Assembly (NCBI GenBank): GCA_963969495.1
Contig: OZ018330.1
Location: 67,156,907 to 67,220,906, forward strand
DNA length: 64,000 nucleotides
Source: Ceratothoa steindachneri
Lineage: Eukaryota > Arthropoda > Malacostraca > Isopoda > Cymothoidae
Reading direction: 5' to 3'
Part shown: in pieces, positions 37,056 through 47,800 of the stretch
Layout: each line of letters begins with the position of its first letter
Position numbering within the stretch: position 1 is the stretch's first letter
Translations under genes and position numbers: made by a program
The notes under the pieces: model-generated
Database searches by the model: none
Told to the model about the DNA's origin: nothing
What the model saw: the letters and a program-made list of their open reading frames with translations, nothing else

Positions 37056-39865
37056 GTAAGCTTCTGTCTTAATATTTTCTAATCTACTGATCGAAAACCA
37101 AAGAGGGCATGAGTTTATAAGGAGTATATGAGTGTGTCGAGAGGTAAAGTTAAGGAGCAAGTTAAATATGCGGAAGATACCTCAAGGGGTTCCTACTTGC
37201 GGCACTCGGGAAAGGGTGGGCGCACAACTCTCTCAAACATGAAAAGATTGCAGAATAATTGCTGATGGATTATCATGTTGTAGCTAGCATCTTAAGGATT
37301 GCGTGCACCCATCAGGCCACAACGCAATATGGATCTCTGCCAGGAGGTTGGGCAAATTTCCAAGAAAGGCGCTTCAACGTTGCTCCGAGCGCGAAGAAGA
37401 CTCCTTTTTAGACTAATCAAGCACTCTAACTTTCTTTTATACAGATTCATATAGCCTGACTTCACCACTCTATTATCCTCACATTACCAACCACTCACAG
37501 AGATGCCATCTTTGTTTATGGGTACTTGGCTATTGGTTAATTACCACTCTATTTTGAACATCAATATAATGTTTATAAGAAATAGATCGTGTAAGTATAT
37601 TTCAGCTAATCGCTCACAGCTTTGAGGATCTCAACGATGGCTTTGGATTGTGTCGTCCATAAATCGGAATAGCTTTCTTGTTATTCGTGTATGCGCTTTC
37701 TCTAATTTGTTAGCTGCGTAGAAACTTTGGGGTGTTGCACACTGGTACACGCCAATTTTTAAAAGACCTAGTATGCTGGCATTAATTTTAGAGGAACCAC
37801 TGGTGCTGCTGACACTAATTTTGTAAATTAAGATACTAATTTACATACATATATTCGAATAGGACGTATTTGCTATTATTATTATTCACCTCCAGAATCA
37901 ACAAAGGCAGTGATTAATTGGAATGAATTTGGGAAACGTTCAGTGTAGAATTCTTTATTCTGGGAGAATTCTTCTCACTGCAGTTTAAAGTCAGTGGTAA
38001 AGCGCAAAGTGAATTAATTTTCTTTGTGTTCGGTGAAGTTATAAGAGAAACGAATGTTTAAATGATAGAGCAAATCAGAAGTAGTCCTCGAGGAGTGTGG
38101 CTAGGCGACAAGGTAAGTTGAATGGCAATCATCGTCATCTTGAGAGTCAGCAACGTCTCATGAGGTTAGCACTACTTCTAGTCTTCTCGGAGTGTGCAAT
38201 AGTGTTTTTGATAATCGGAAAAACTTCTCTGGCTGAAAGTTTGTATCTCGTTTTATTCTTCCCAAAGTGGCGTAGTTTGGCATGTCTCCTCCCTGGATAA
38301 GAGTCTATTCTCATGAAAAGATAGTTTTGGCAGAAACCGGAGGGGAGATGGAGACATTTATCTCGCTAAACATATAGGGGATTCCTTTCTCTTACCCTCT
38401 CTCCAGGCAATTGCTGGAAGTTATGCCAAATATCTTCCTAGTGGCGCAGGGTTGTCGTCTTCTGGTTTGAAAATCGTGTGGGATATCCGTGGGCCTGCGT
38501 ATTATACAATTCAATAATTTGTAAAGATTTAATCAGTAGAACAAGTTTACATATTGTAGAATTGGAAACTAAAATATAACTTTAATTTGATTTATTATCT
38601 TATAGGATTTTCTTATGATATGAATGATCGCTATTACGACCAAAATAATACAATGCTCACGTGCGTTTCCCATGGCGACAGAAGGGTGGTGGTGCCAAGC
38701 AGAATCAATTTGTACACTTTTGAACATTGTCATCGATTCCTCCATGACAAGTTTTTCACATTTTGTGCCATAAATCATAATTTTTCTTTCGAATGCTAAG
38801 TCTATTTTATTCTGTTTATTTAAATCTTGAGAAAAGATTGAATTATCTGTTATGTTCCATATTTTGTAGTATCAAGATCCATTTGAACGAGCATTTTGAA
38901 AGGCTAAATAATAGGATGAAAAAAATTTACATCTTTAAAAGTCAATTTGTTTTGGTTCACTGAAAATTAGTATATGCTAAAATGGACAAAGAGCCAATTT
39001 CATTTTTAGCTTATAAATATATACGAACAAAAAAAGAAGCGGATTCGCCACTTATCCTTACAGGAGGAGATAGCTAACGCTATCCAATTCTGGCAACGGG
39101 CTTTGGTCTACAAAAATTTGAAAGGTTTTCAGTTTATATCTTTTAATATTTTACTCTTAGTCTATCTTTTTTCCCAACGGTGCTTATTTTATAGGCTTAA
39201 TTAAGGGCAAGGAAACAAACCTTTATCCGAATTCTTTTGAAATTCCGAAAAAAATCTTCAGGATTCTTTTTATTATTCATCTAAATTTGCTCTAATATTT
39301 TTATTTTGCTTTTCTCGTCTTTAGGGCCCAGTATCTATTTCCTCTTACTAAAGATTAAAATTGAATATATTTCGGAAATAACTTCGATAAAGCCTTCGAA
39401 TATATGAATAATATGCTATTCCTAAATTTGAATGAATTTGTAATTCTGTTTTCTTTTAAAAAGTTCCCAAACACTTGATAATCATATTTATCACATTTTT
39501 AGTTTCTCTATTTTATTTTTAATAATTCCAAAGTTGAAATATACTAATGTCAAATCTTTTGGCCATGACTATATATGTAGATGTCACGAAATTTTCTTGT
39601 GGTCAATTTTTACATACAAACTTTTTTTAAAACGAAAAAAAAATTCCCGTGTTAAAATATAGTATAATGAAAGAGTTCATTTTTTTCGTAAGGAAAACTA
39701 CCACTAACAAATCCAGTGAAGGAAGAGTTCAATTTTTGTAATGAAAGGCTATAGCATACAAATTCTTGGAACAAAGACAACACACTTACGGGGAAAGATT
39801 AAGGCTTACAATTTCTGCGAAGAAAGACTTCAATTTTAGCGAGGAATGACTATTTCTTACCTTAA
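37056..39865. other. Non-coding, no recognised feature
   Basis: No family motif was found. Frames at 38,097-38,300 and 38,587-38,799 show nothing recognisable. The interval 38.8-39.8 kb is very AT-rich. Confidence 0.35.
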
Positions 39866-40519
39866 TGTGCGGCAAGTAAGACCAGAGAGGTAAGTTCGAC
39901 CTTAAACATGTGTGCATCTCACGAGACGCTCAATCCAACTTCAAGAAAGTGAAGATGGGGGCAACTTATCCTTAAGAGGCAAACGGAGGATGCTTCGGGG
40001 AGGGCTTTTCCGATCCTTAAACCCGAAGACATGGTGAAAAGGGTTGAAGCGCGCCTAAAACTATCTCGATGAACAACACTGAGTGACGACTAGCTCTTCT
40101 TTGGCTCTTCGAAAATCACTCAATTCTTCTATGGATAAGAATGTAGTCGATTCCCTCTCTACTAACGAAGACGTTAACGGCTAACATAGTATACGGCGGC
40201 TTCAAACACAATCTGCATATGAACTCTGAATTATCGTATATATACTCCGAAATTATCTAGACGAAGAAAAAGATTCATCGCCAACAGACTTCCTTAATTG
40301 CCCTGGGTCACGATTAGAGTCTATAGCAGGAAGTCACGATGCCCCTAATGGTCTTTCCATTGTGCTAATTTTCGCAGTATATAGGGCAGATAAATGTAGC
40401 GCTGCGAACTGGACGTTGGCTGACTAAATTCGTCTGCGATAATGGCGTTTTGCCCTCGCGTGGATTGCTTGGGGCAGACGGTCAGGGGGTGGGAGATGAC
40501 GAATAACGGTATTCTTCCA
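39866..40519 (-). repeat. LTR (3' LTR in element orientation), 654 bp
   Basis: Starts TGTGCGGC and ends ATTCTTCCA on the plus strand. It aligns over its whole length with 43,569-44,223 with scattered substitutions and small indels. On the minus strand it is preceded by a purine-rich stretch AAAAGAGAGGAG (within 40,520-40,545), a plausible polypurine tract. Homology may extend about 9 bp further out (TTACCTTRA). Confidence 0.88.
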
Positions 40520-40764
40520 TTCTTCCACACTCCTCTCTTTTCAGGAAGATATTTTTTTCCACAAGTCGGGTAAGGAAAAAAACAAAGAAGAATTAAAATT
40601 AAGCCATACAACACATTGAGTATCTAAATAAAAGAAAAAAAAATCAACCATTCGTAAAGAAACTACAAGCAGAGAATAATTATACAACACTTTAAACAAT
40701 TAACCTATATATATAACAAATAAAAAACATCTTTATAAGGACATACGCTAATAGTATCTTTAAT

Positions 40765-41277
40765 TTATGGTAATAGGGTCTCTAGAGGATTTCTACTTAA
40801 ACTATCAGCTAAACAATTTTGTGAACCCTTAATATAAACAATAGGGAATTTATATTCCATGAACAACAGACTCCAACTCATTAATCTTTCATTTTGACTC
40901 TTGAAATTACGAATGTACGACAATGGCTTATGGTCACTCTCAATTACGAATTCTGTTTTTATAAGGTATATTCTAAAATGTGGAATCGACCATACTCTGG
41001 CTAACGCCTTAAGTTTAATGGTGGCGTGAGCTTTCTGCAGGATGATAGCTTCCTGCCTGCATACGCAACGGCATATCCACTTCCATTGTTTTCATACTGC
41101 ACGAGGGCACCAACTATACCATCATTAGAGGCATCAGTATGAATCTCAAACTTTTTGTTCGGATTTGGGAGTCTTAAAAATAGGAGCAGAGATCAGTTTC
41201 TCCTTCAGCTGGTTAAAGCTAGACAAGGCGGGGGACTCCAACTGACAGGATCGGCTCCCATTTTCTTTAACATATCA
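40765..41277 (-). pseudogene. Ty3/gypsy RNase H domain
   Basis: The minus strand reads KTEFVIESDHKPLSYIRNF, QNERLMSWSLLFMEYKFPIV and YIKGSQNCLADSLSR, then ends NPLETLLP and a stop. These are the SDHkPL, N-R-x-x-x-W and KG-x-x-N-x-x-ADxLSR blocks of Ty3/gypsy RNase H. It lies directly after RT on the minus strand. The segment upstream toward 41,277 is shifted and only partly readable. Confidence 0.8.
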
Positions 41278-41905
41278 TTAATGGGTAACGCTATAGTGGG
41301 TGAAACTGGAAACGAGGCGCCTGTAAAATGAAACAGAACCCAGAAATAAACGCAGCTGCTTCTTCGTCCGGGGAAGCGGCATTTCAGCTATAGCTTCGAC
41401 TTTGTCTTCTTGGGGGACAATTTGGTTCTGTCCGATCTTAAATCCAAGATATTTAATCGTATCATATGCGAAATTACACTTCGACGGGCCTAGCGTGATC
41501 CGTGTGCGCGCAAACGCATTAACAAAGTGCGAAGAGACTGTACGTGCTGGTCCCATGTACGGGTGGCAACGTACACGTTGTCAAAATAAAAGGTTACACT
41601 GACTAGGCCGTCTACAATTCGTCGCATCATTCGTTGTAGTTTCCACACGCAGTTACCAAACCAAAGGGGAGACGGGTAAACTTTACTACTTCGGCGTTAA
41701 ACGCGGAGCGTAAATGAACTGGAATATGGTAAGGCTTAGTGCTTACTGGTTCTTGCGTTTTTAAAACAATCTCATGAATGAATTGGGTTGAACAACTTGG
41801 TGTCTCGGAGAGTACGTGCGAGAATTCACTTAGTAGGCTCGCCAATTGAGCGTTCTGGATGGGCCGGAAACGGGGGTTAAAATCGAGCTCAGAGTCTAAA
41901 TCCAA
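41278..41905 (-). pseudogene. Ty3/gypsy RT with internal deletion and YFDN motif
   Basis: The minus strand reads a pre-RT linker (LASLLSEFSHVLSETPSCST and KPYHIPVHLRSAFNAEV), then jumps directly to KFTRLPFGLVTAC. About 85-90 residues carrying RT motifs 1-3 are missing at that junction, near 41,690. After a frame change, RMMRRIVDGLVSVTFYFDNV follows, with the catalytic position reading YFDN (41,577-41,588) instead of YxDD. The thumb region ITLGPSKCNFAYDTIKYLGF, then PLPRTKKQLRLFLGSVSFYR, lies at 41,300-41,490 after another shift. Loss of the first catalytic aspartate by deletion makes it inactive regardless of the YFDN. Confidence 0.82.
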
Positions 41906-42319
41906 TTAGGGGGAAGGGATATGCGGCAAAGTGTATTCGTCGTCTGCTTCCACGCAGACCGTTTGAACGAGACAAAGCGGTCCGACTGAGAAAATTTCCT
42001 CTAAGACGAGTTTTTCGTCTAAAGCGACCATAAAATTAACGCACGCGCGTCGGCGGTACCTTTTTAACAGGTTGACGTGGTACACTTTATTACCTAAGGG
42101 GGTCTGAATTAAGTAGTCGACCGGGCCTCGGGGTTCTACTACTGAAAAAGATCCTTCCCATTGAGATAGGAGCTTATTAGACTCACAGGGCAACAGAACT
42201 AGTACTTCGTCGCCTGCTTCGAATTTCCGTGCTTTGAATTTTCCGAATTCACCTAAGAATTCTTGAAGGCAAGGTTTGCACAGTTTAGTAGGCGAGTACG
42301 CAAGTCCAATCCTCATCAA
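41906..42319 (-). pseudogene. Integrase C-terminal region, before the RT linker
   Basis: A 137-codon frame reads KFKARKFEAGDEVLVLLPCE, SNKLLSQWEGSFSVVEPRGP, VDYLIQTPLGNKVYHVNLLK and RYRRRACVNF. This is the GD-x-VLvLLP ... KL-x-x-W-x-GP-x-x-V ... VYHVNlLKxY domain that ends Ty3/gypsy integrases. It ends DEYTLPHIPSP then a stop, and the same frame continues with LDLDSELDFNPRFRPIQNAQ of the RT linker. That contiguity shows the integrase precedes RT in the element itself and not by rearrangement within this copy. Confidence 0.85.
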
Positions 42320-42461
42320 GCTTGGGGTTTGACCATAATTCTTTTAGGATGCTCATCGGCCCGCGGACGTTTCGTCCGTATAATAGCTCAAACGGGGCAA
42401 ATCCGAGCGTTCACTGTGGGATTTCTCGACACGCAAATAAAGACAAGAGGAGGTAGCGGTG

Positions 42462-42920
42462 CTATTCTCGCGGTTGGGCGTTGCACAATTTCTTGAAAAC
42501 TGATTTGAAAGTCCCGTTTAATTTCTCGCACATCCCATTTGAGGTGAGGTGATAAGGGGTTGAGAAAAGTAGCTTGACCAGCAGGAGCCTTCCTACATAC
42601 TCCATCAATTCTGAAGTGAATTGATCGCCTCTCTCCGATAGGATCTCCTTCGGGATTCCTACTCGGAAAAAAATATAAATCAACGCCTCTGCAAACAAAA
42701 TACTATCAATGTTCTTCAAGGAAACCGCATCCGGGAAACGAGTGGCACAATATACGAGGGTCAAAATATAGGGATGTCACTCACAAGACGGGGACGGAGA
42801 GGGACTAACAAATCGATCGCTACTCTGAAGAAGGGTTCAGACACAATTGGGGTCTTCTGAAGACTCCAATATTGGAAGATGTGCTGGGCCGTGTTATTAT
42901 GGTTGAAATGCCCTGATATT
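42462..42920 (-). pseudogene. Integrase catalytic core
   Basis: The minus strand reads EPFFRVAIDLLVPLRP (about 42,830), VYCATRFPDAVSLKNIDSIL (42,700-42,760), IPKEILSERGDQFTSELMEY and LLFSTPYHLTSNGMCEKLNG, TFKSVFKKL. The three catalytic positions are the D of AIDL, the D of ERGDQF (S-D-x-G is written SERGD here) and the E of CEKLNG. The upstream zinc-binding HHCC region is only hinted at near 42,900. Stops and a shift break the frame between 42,764 and 42,830. Confidence 0.82.
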
Positions 42921-43072
42921 TTTTTAAATTGCCTATTGAAAATTTTTTTCTATTATTTTGGCTTGAATATTCTTGACACTTGCAATAGAATGGAGTGGAA
43001 ATAATGATATTTAAGGGAATAGCAAAAGATCAGGTAGGGTGGAATGTTTTACAAACCCAAAGACCTGGTGCC

Positions 43073-43073
<1 letters not shown>

Positions 43074-43146
<73 letters not shown>

Positions 43147-43172
43147 ATATATATAAATATATATATATATAT
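43074..43172. repeat. (TA)n microsatellite inside the LTR element
   Basis: About 98 bp of TA with small interruptions, lying between the integrase and the 5' LTR where gag and protease would be expected. Confidence 0.93.
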
Positions 43173-43568
43173 GTATGTCGTGGTATGACCAGGTGTACGC
43201 TTTTATACGTACACTGGCCTACTTGCCAACCGAAATTAGGGCCCCACCTGGCTGAGGATGGCTCTAAGAGTGCTTTAAATACACAGCTGCTAGGCCAAGA
43301 AATATTCACACACGGCTAAAAAAATATACTTTAATAGGACTAAAGATTGCATTCGCATATAGGGCAAGTTAAATGGCAATGCAATTAAATATTGACGGTT
43401 CACGGCTAAGATGATTGACACTATCAATTAAGTTTGAACCAAAGAACAATTAATTAAGAAATGATCTTACAATTATGCAAGTTCTGGAGCATAGGGGATC
43501 CTTGAGATTCGACGTGGTAAAGGTGGGAGGAGCATAACAAAGCGGGGGTTAAATCCCTTTTACCTTGA
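43173..43568. other. Internal LTR-element remnant without recognised coding
   Basis: Lies between the (TA)n tract and the 5' LTR. I recognise no gag motif. The gag-protease part appears deleted or replaced. Confidence 0.4.
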
Positions 43569-44223
43569 TGTGTGGCGAGTAGGACCAGAGAGGTAAGTTT
43601 GACCTTGAAATTGTTGGCGTCTCACGAGACGCTCAATCCAACTTCGGGAAAGTGAAGATGGGGCCTTTTATCCTTAAGAGGCAAACAAAGGATGCTTCGG
43701 GGAGGGCATTTCCGATCCTTAAGATGGGAAGACGTGGCGAGAAGGGTTGAAGCGCGCCTAAAGTTATCTCCACGAACAACACTGAGTGACAACTAGCTAT
43801 TCCTTGGCTCTTCGACAATCACTCAATTCTTCTCTGGACGAGGATGTAGTCGATTTCCTCTCGACTAACAAAGACGTTAACGGCTAACCTACTGGACGGC
43901 GTCTTTATATACAATCTACCTGTGAACTCCGAAGTGTTGAATATATACTCCGAAATTATCTAGACGGAGAGAGAGATTCATTGCCAACCGACTTCCTTAA
44001 TTGCCTTGGGTCGCGATAAGGGTCCATAGCGGGAAGTCGCGATCCCACTTAATGGTCTTTCCATTGTTCTTATTTTCGCAGTATATAGGGCAGATAAATC
44101 CTCGACTAACCTTGTCTGCGATAATGGCGTTTCGCCCTCGCGCGAATTGCTTAGAGCAGATGGTCAATGGCAAACTGGAGAATTAAAGGGGGGGCGGAGA
44201 TGACGGAGAACAGTATTCTTCCA
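43569..44223 (-). repeat. LTR (5' LTR in element orientation), 655 bp
   Basis: Partner of 39,866-40,519. It shares, among others, AACAACACTGAGTGAC, ACTCCGAAATTATCTAGACG and GCAGTATATAGGGCAGATAA. The divergence between the two LTRs suggests an old insertion. No convincing tRNA primer-binding site was seen just inside it. Confidence 0.88.
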
Positions 44224-44519
44224 CAGTATGTATGTTAACTTCTCTCCGCAAGCATAAAGGACATTGCACGAAAAATTTTCTCTAGATTTAAATTCTATTG
44301 TAGCCATTAACAAAGTTAGGAGAAGATGTTCAGAACTATAACAGCGTCGAAGGACTCGGGAAGAGAAACGCTTTAAAGTCATTTAGTATCATGGTGAGAA
44401 ACCAAACCCGCGTCGGTACTTATTACTTTCATGACAGTCCCAGGCCCAAAGAACCATATCCATCAAAATTTAGCTCTTCCCTAGTATGAATCATTCCATC
44501 CTAAAATTCAATTCCAGGC
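44224..44519. other. Flank of the LTR element, no recognised feature
   Basis: Nothing supported was seen here. The sequence immediately outside the 5' LTR (CAGTATGTAT) does not match that outside the 3' LTR, so no target-site duplication is visible. Confidence 0.35.
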
Positions 44520-44524
44520 TGATA

Positions 44525-44640
44525 TTGTTTGTTACAGCTGCGGTAGTCGCGAAAATTTTATGTGAGAATGTAAATACCTATTATTGATCTCAATCTGCTG
44601 TGAGCACGGGCATAGCCGCAGGCAATGTTTCCCAACACTT
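44525..44640 (+). pseudogene. CCHC zinc-knuckle pair, probable gag remnant
   Basis: The plus strand reads CYSCGSRENFM, a stop, EC, then after about 10 codons ICCEHGHSRRQCFP. This is close to two retroviral-type knuckles (C-x2-C-x4-H-x4-C), with the first H changed to N and an in-frame TGA. It suggests a fragment of a gag nucleocapsid-like protein on the opposite strand to the neighbouring LTR element, so from a different element. Nothing downstream is firmly identifiable as protease or pol. Confidence 0.45.
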
Positions 44641-45399
44641 AGCAATACACCTCAAGCTACCATATGGTAAACCAGAACCCGCATTTAAAGACTCTTAGCC
44701 CATAAAAAACAAAGTAGTAGAAAAGGAAACCTAATTAGATAATTTGAAGTTTCCCTGTTAGAATATTGACTCACCGTGATTGTCTGCGGTTCTTTTTTAA
44801 CTGATGCAGACGGGAAAAGGGCGAGTAAGTTTACCCTCGTATCCCTGCGAGTTATTAAAATTCTTTCGCATCCAACAGATTAAGACAACGAACTGCACAT
44901 GATTTAAGAGTTAGTGGTAAAGTAACTAATGCTGATTGTCTAGCTTTACTAGACACTAAAGGTTTTACGACCTTAGTAAAACATCAAATTCGTTGAATGG
45001 TTGCAACGCTTCACGAACCAGTTTCATAGAGCATCGCAGCCCCTATTTCAATTAATTAGTGGGCGTAACCGGCCAAAGGTTCAAGTCCTTTTGAGAAAGT
45101 TAAATGTATCTAGAATCTTGTAATTCAGTGTTTCCCGCAAGTGCTATATCGCCGGAAAAGATGTGAGATTCTTGACAATTTTGACAGTAGGTTTAGACCT
45201 TTTGGTAAGAAACGTGTGGATAATTGATCCAGCAATTAACAGTTTGTTGTAAAGGAAACATAAATATATCCTACCCGAGACCTTGTGAATGATACACACC
45301 CTGATCTAAGCATGGAGAACATAAATTCACTTGTAATAAGATAGGAACCAATTAGGAAAGGTGCAATAGTCAAAAGTTGAGAACCGCGGTAGGGATAAT
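44641..45399. other. Unrecognised, possibly a decayed retroelement body
   Basis: Plus-strand fragments here are too broken to assign. It sits between the CCHC remnant and the 45-bp minisatellite. No feature is supported. Confidence 0.3.
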
Positions 45400-45442
45400 C
45401 GAAATAATTTAAGGGAGGACCCAAGATGTGTTATCTCTAAAA

Positions 45443-45844
45443 GTAATGGTTAAGGATGGGGAGCCAATAAATAGCTGCTCCAAAATCCTTATTTTAAATG
45501 AGCAGCATAAAGAAAGGAATGCTCCATGGAACCTTAGTTTAAACAAGGAAAACGAAGAAATGGCTGATCCAAAAATCCTTAGTTTAAAAGATAAGAGAAA
45601 ATGAAGGGCTGTTCTGAGAATAATCAGTTTAAAGGAGGAGAGAAAAGAAAAGGCTGGTCAAAGAATCCTTAGTTCAAAAGAAGAGAGCCAAGAAAATACT
45701 ACTCCAACGAACTATGGCTTAAACGACAAAGGAGAAATGGCTGCCCCAAGAAGCCTTAGTTTAAAGGAAGAGAGGCTTAAATGGGCCCCTCAAATGAATC
45801 TTAGTTTAAGAATGGCGAACCAAGAAAGGACTTCTACAAATACC
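45443..45844 (+). repeat. 45-bp minisatellite preserving a 15-codon frame
   Basis: Units start at 45,443, 45,488, 45,533, 45,578, 45,623, 45,668, 45,713, 45,755 and 45,800. All spacings are 45 except one of 42, so the plus-strand frame is kept throughout. The consensus peptide is about LSLKEESQEMAAPRI (for example LSLNKENEEMADPKI and ISLKEERKEKAGQRI). Only one unit (45,578) contains a stop. Substitution is high, while the length is held at multiples of three. It may be a repeat domain of a former protein. I recognise no family. Confidence 0.8.
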
Positions 45845-47229
45845 ATTACTCGCTAAGCCGATGCTGACTGGTTAAGCATCTTGTTTAAGGAAGTATGTCA
45901 CCGAAAGCGATGATAATGTAAAGAATGGTTTGGATTATTACAACATCAATTATTTTAACAAAATAATTTAAGCCTAAACCCAATTCGTTCAGGTTTATAG
46001 TTACCATGATGAAAGGTTTTTCGGTATCTTCTGTTCCTGCACATACAGAAATTGTACAACCGTACGAAAGAAATTGTTTTCTGGAAAAATAGATGTTTCT
46101 GACTGTTTAATTTTCTATCTGTTTCACTTTTTCATAGCTTTGGGAAACGTGAGTAATCTTTCTTACGCAGTTTATCCTTCATTTTTTATGATTTAATTTT
46201 CCTTTGCTAATAGCATATTTGTAGCTTCCCATTGCTTCCCTAGTTTTTTTTTTTTTTATTTTTGTTAGTCGGTGCATCCTTCAAAACTTACCTTTTTATC
46301 TATTTGTTTTAAAATATTCTTCTATTCTATTTAAAATAAGCCCTTTTATACATGATTTATTTTCTCCTAATCTCTTCCACCTATTCTCTATACGTAAATT
46401 CCTTTATTCTTCCATCTATTGCATCACCCATTTCCTAGTTCCTGACCATATTTCAAATTTCATATTTATACCTCAAGTTTTCTATTTCCCTCTGCTATTT
46501 CTTTCTTATACTCATTCTCTTCCCCCATTTTACCCAGCTTGCGTCCTTTACGTTTTCCAACCCCATTAATTAGCGGATTTTCATCTTTCAAATCCTCTCA
46601 TGGTTTTGCTTCATCCTACCTATACCCTCAATATTTCCCTTCTTACAAACCTATTTGCATACAAACACGTCCTAGCCACCTTATTCTGGATTTACTCCAT
46701 CCACTTAAACACCCTTGCGTTCACTTTACATACACCATATAAGCTCCGTAAAATCTTTTTGTCCCGCTTTAGCATGACCTCTCCTAATATTCCACTCATT
46801 CTTATCAAGCGCATTCAATATGTTGCAAATGCTGATGCTTTCGCCAAAGACCATTCCTTGCAATTGCTTCGAATAAATCATATCTTCGATTCATTTCCAT
46901 AATCCGCCATATTATCAAGTTTTTCCCGTAGATCATTTTCATTTTCGTTCATTAAACTATGTAACCAAATTTGTGTTCGTTGTCAGTAAGTGTTATTTAC
47001 AAACTCATTTTATTTTAAAACATTAGAAAATAGCCATTATTTGTTCTAAACTTTGCTTTTGTAATGATTTTTTTTTATAGAGATAACCAAATTATGGCTT
47101 TTAACCCATTGTAGGGCTCAAAACAAAAACATTTAATTTATACAAGTTTATTGAAACTTCTATAAGAAATATAGAAAAACGTGAAAAAAAAGTTAAAAGT
47201 TAAGAGTTTGATTTGGATTTCTGTTTGTA
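45845..47229. other. Non-coding, AT/pyrimidine-rich
   Basis: The interval 46.2-46.9 kb is strongly pyrimidine-rich on the plus strand. Frames at 46,539-46,742 and 46,600-46,902 are products of that composition. No feature recognised. Confidence 0.35.
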
Positions 47230-47800
47230 ATGTAACTCACTTCCCCGTACAAGCCCCAAATGTAGTCATTGCATACCCTTTGTTAGCTATGTTCAAAGTT
47301 CAATCAATATATGTATGTTGATAGAAGCGCTCCCATTGCTCATCTGCTCCTTTGAGTATGTTCACATATTTTCCTTGAACTTGTCAAGATGGGCATTAAG
47401 AATTTACACCTTCAGGGACACCCTGCAGCCCATTTGGCCATAGATTTGCATTAAGTTCTCAACCAGTTCCACATAATTGTCAGCCCTGTGGTTGCCAAAT
47501 CCTGGAGATGACAAACTTCATCGCTCTTCTTTCCTTTATATACTATCCTGTAAAAGTAAAAATATACTTTATTACTTTTTTGGCTTACAAACAAACATAC
47601 GACTAATAGCTTTGGTACTTGTTGCATTTAATATTTTGCTCTTTACATCCAGAGTTTTCTTGCAGTGTTTACAAGCATAATGAGGTACCTATTGTTTGTC
47701 TTGTTCCCTAACTGGCATGCCAAAGTAAGCTATGCAAGCTTCACACATTCTCACATGCGGCAACACTGACTGAACCTTTTTTTTAATTAGTGTCGACAGA
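47230..47800 (-). pseudogene. Family A copy 4: zinc-finger-like N-terminus and C-terminal block
   Basis: Minus strand, from the right: RMCEACIAYFGMPVREQDK and VPHYACKHCKKTL (about 47,770-47,640), a Cys-rich N-terminal block of family A (C-x-x-C, YFG, DQDK, aPH-x-C-x-x-C). A pyrimidine-rich acceptor TTTTTACTTTTACAG follows (to 47,548). The exon from 47,547 then reads FGNHRADNYVELVENLMQIY, GQMGCRVSLKV, ILNAHLDKFKENM, equal to the GNK/HR...EY ... MSIK ... HLDYFPEN block of copies 1 and 2. The middle of the gene is absent, by deletion or inside an unrecognised intron. The copy is broken by stops. Confidence 0.68.

Larger units (their letters stand above)
39866..44223 (-). mobile_element. Ty3/gypsy-type LTR retrotransposon with integrase before RT
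   Basis: Two direct repeats (39,866-40,519 and 43,569-44,223) flank a minus-strand pol. Reading on the minus strand from the right: integrase core (about 42,920-42,462), integrase C-terminal region (42,319-41,906), then after one stop and in the same frame the pre-RT linker and RT (41,905-41,278), and RNase H ending with a stop at 40,765-40,767. Canonical Ty3/gypsy order is RT-RNase H-integrase, so this order matches the unusual Gmr1-like group. gag and protease are absent, and a (TA)n tract lies in the 5' internal region. The terminal dinucleotides are TG...CA. I see no target-site duplication. The copy is inactive. Confidence 0.85.

Noticed and set aside
46539..46902. Overlapping open frames suggesting a small gene
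   Set aside because: They follow from pyrimidine-rich composition, open in two overlapping frames with no motif.
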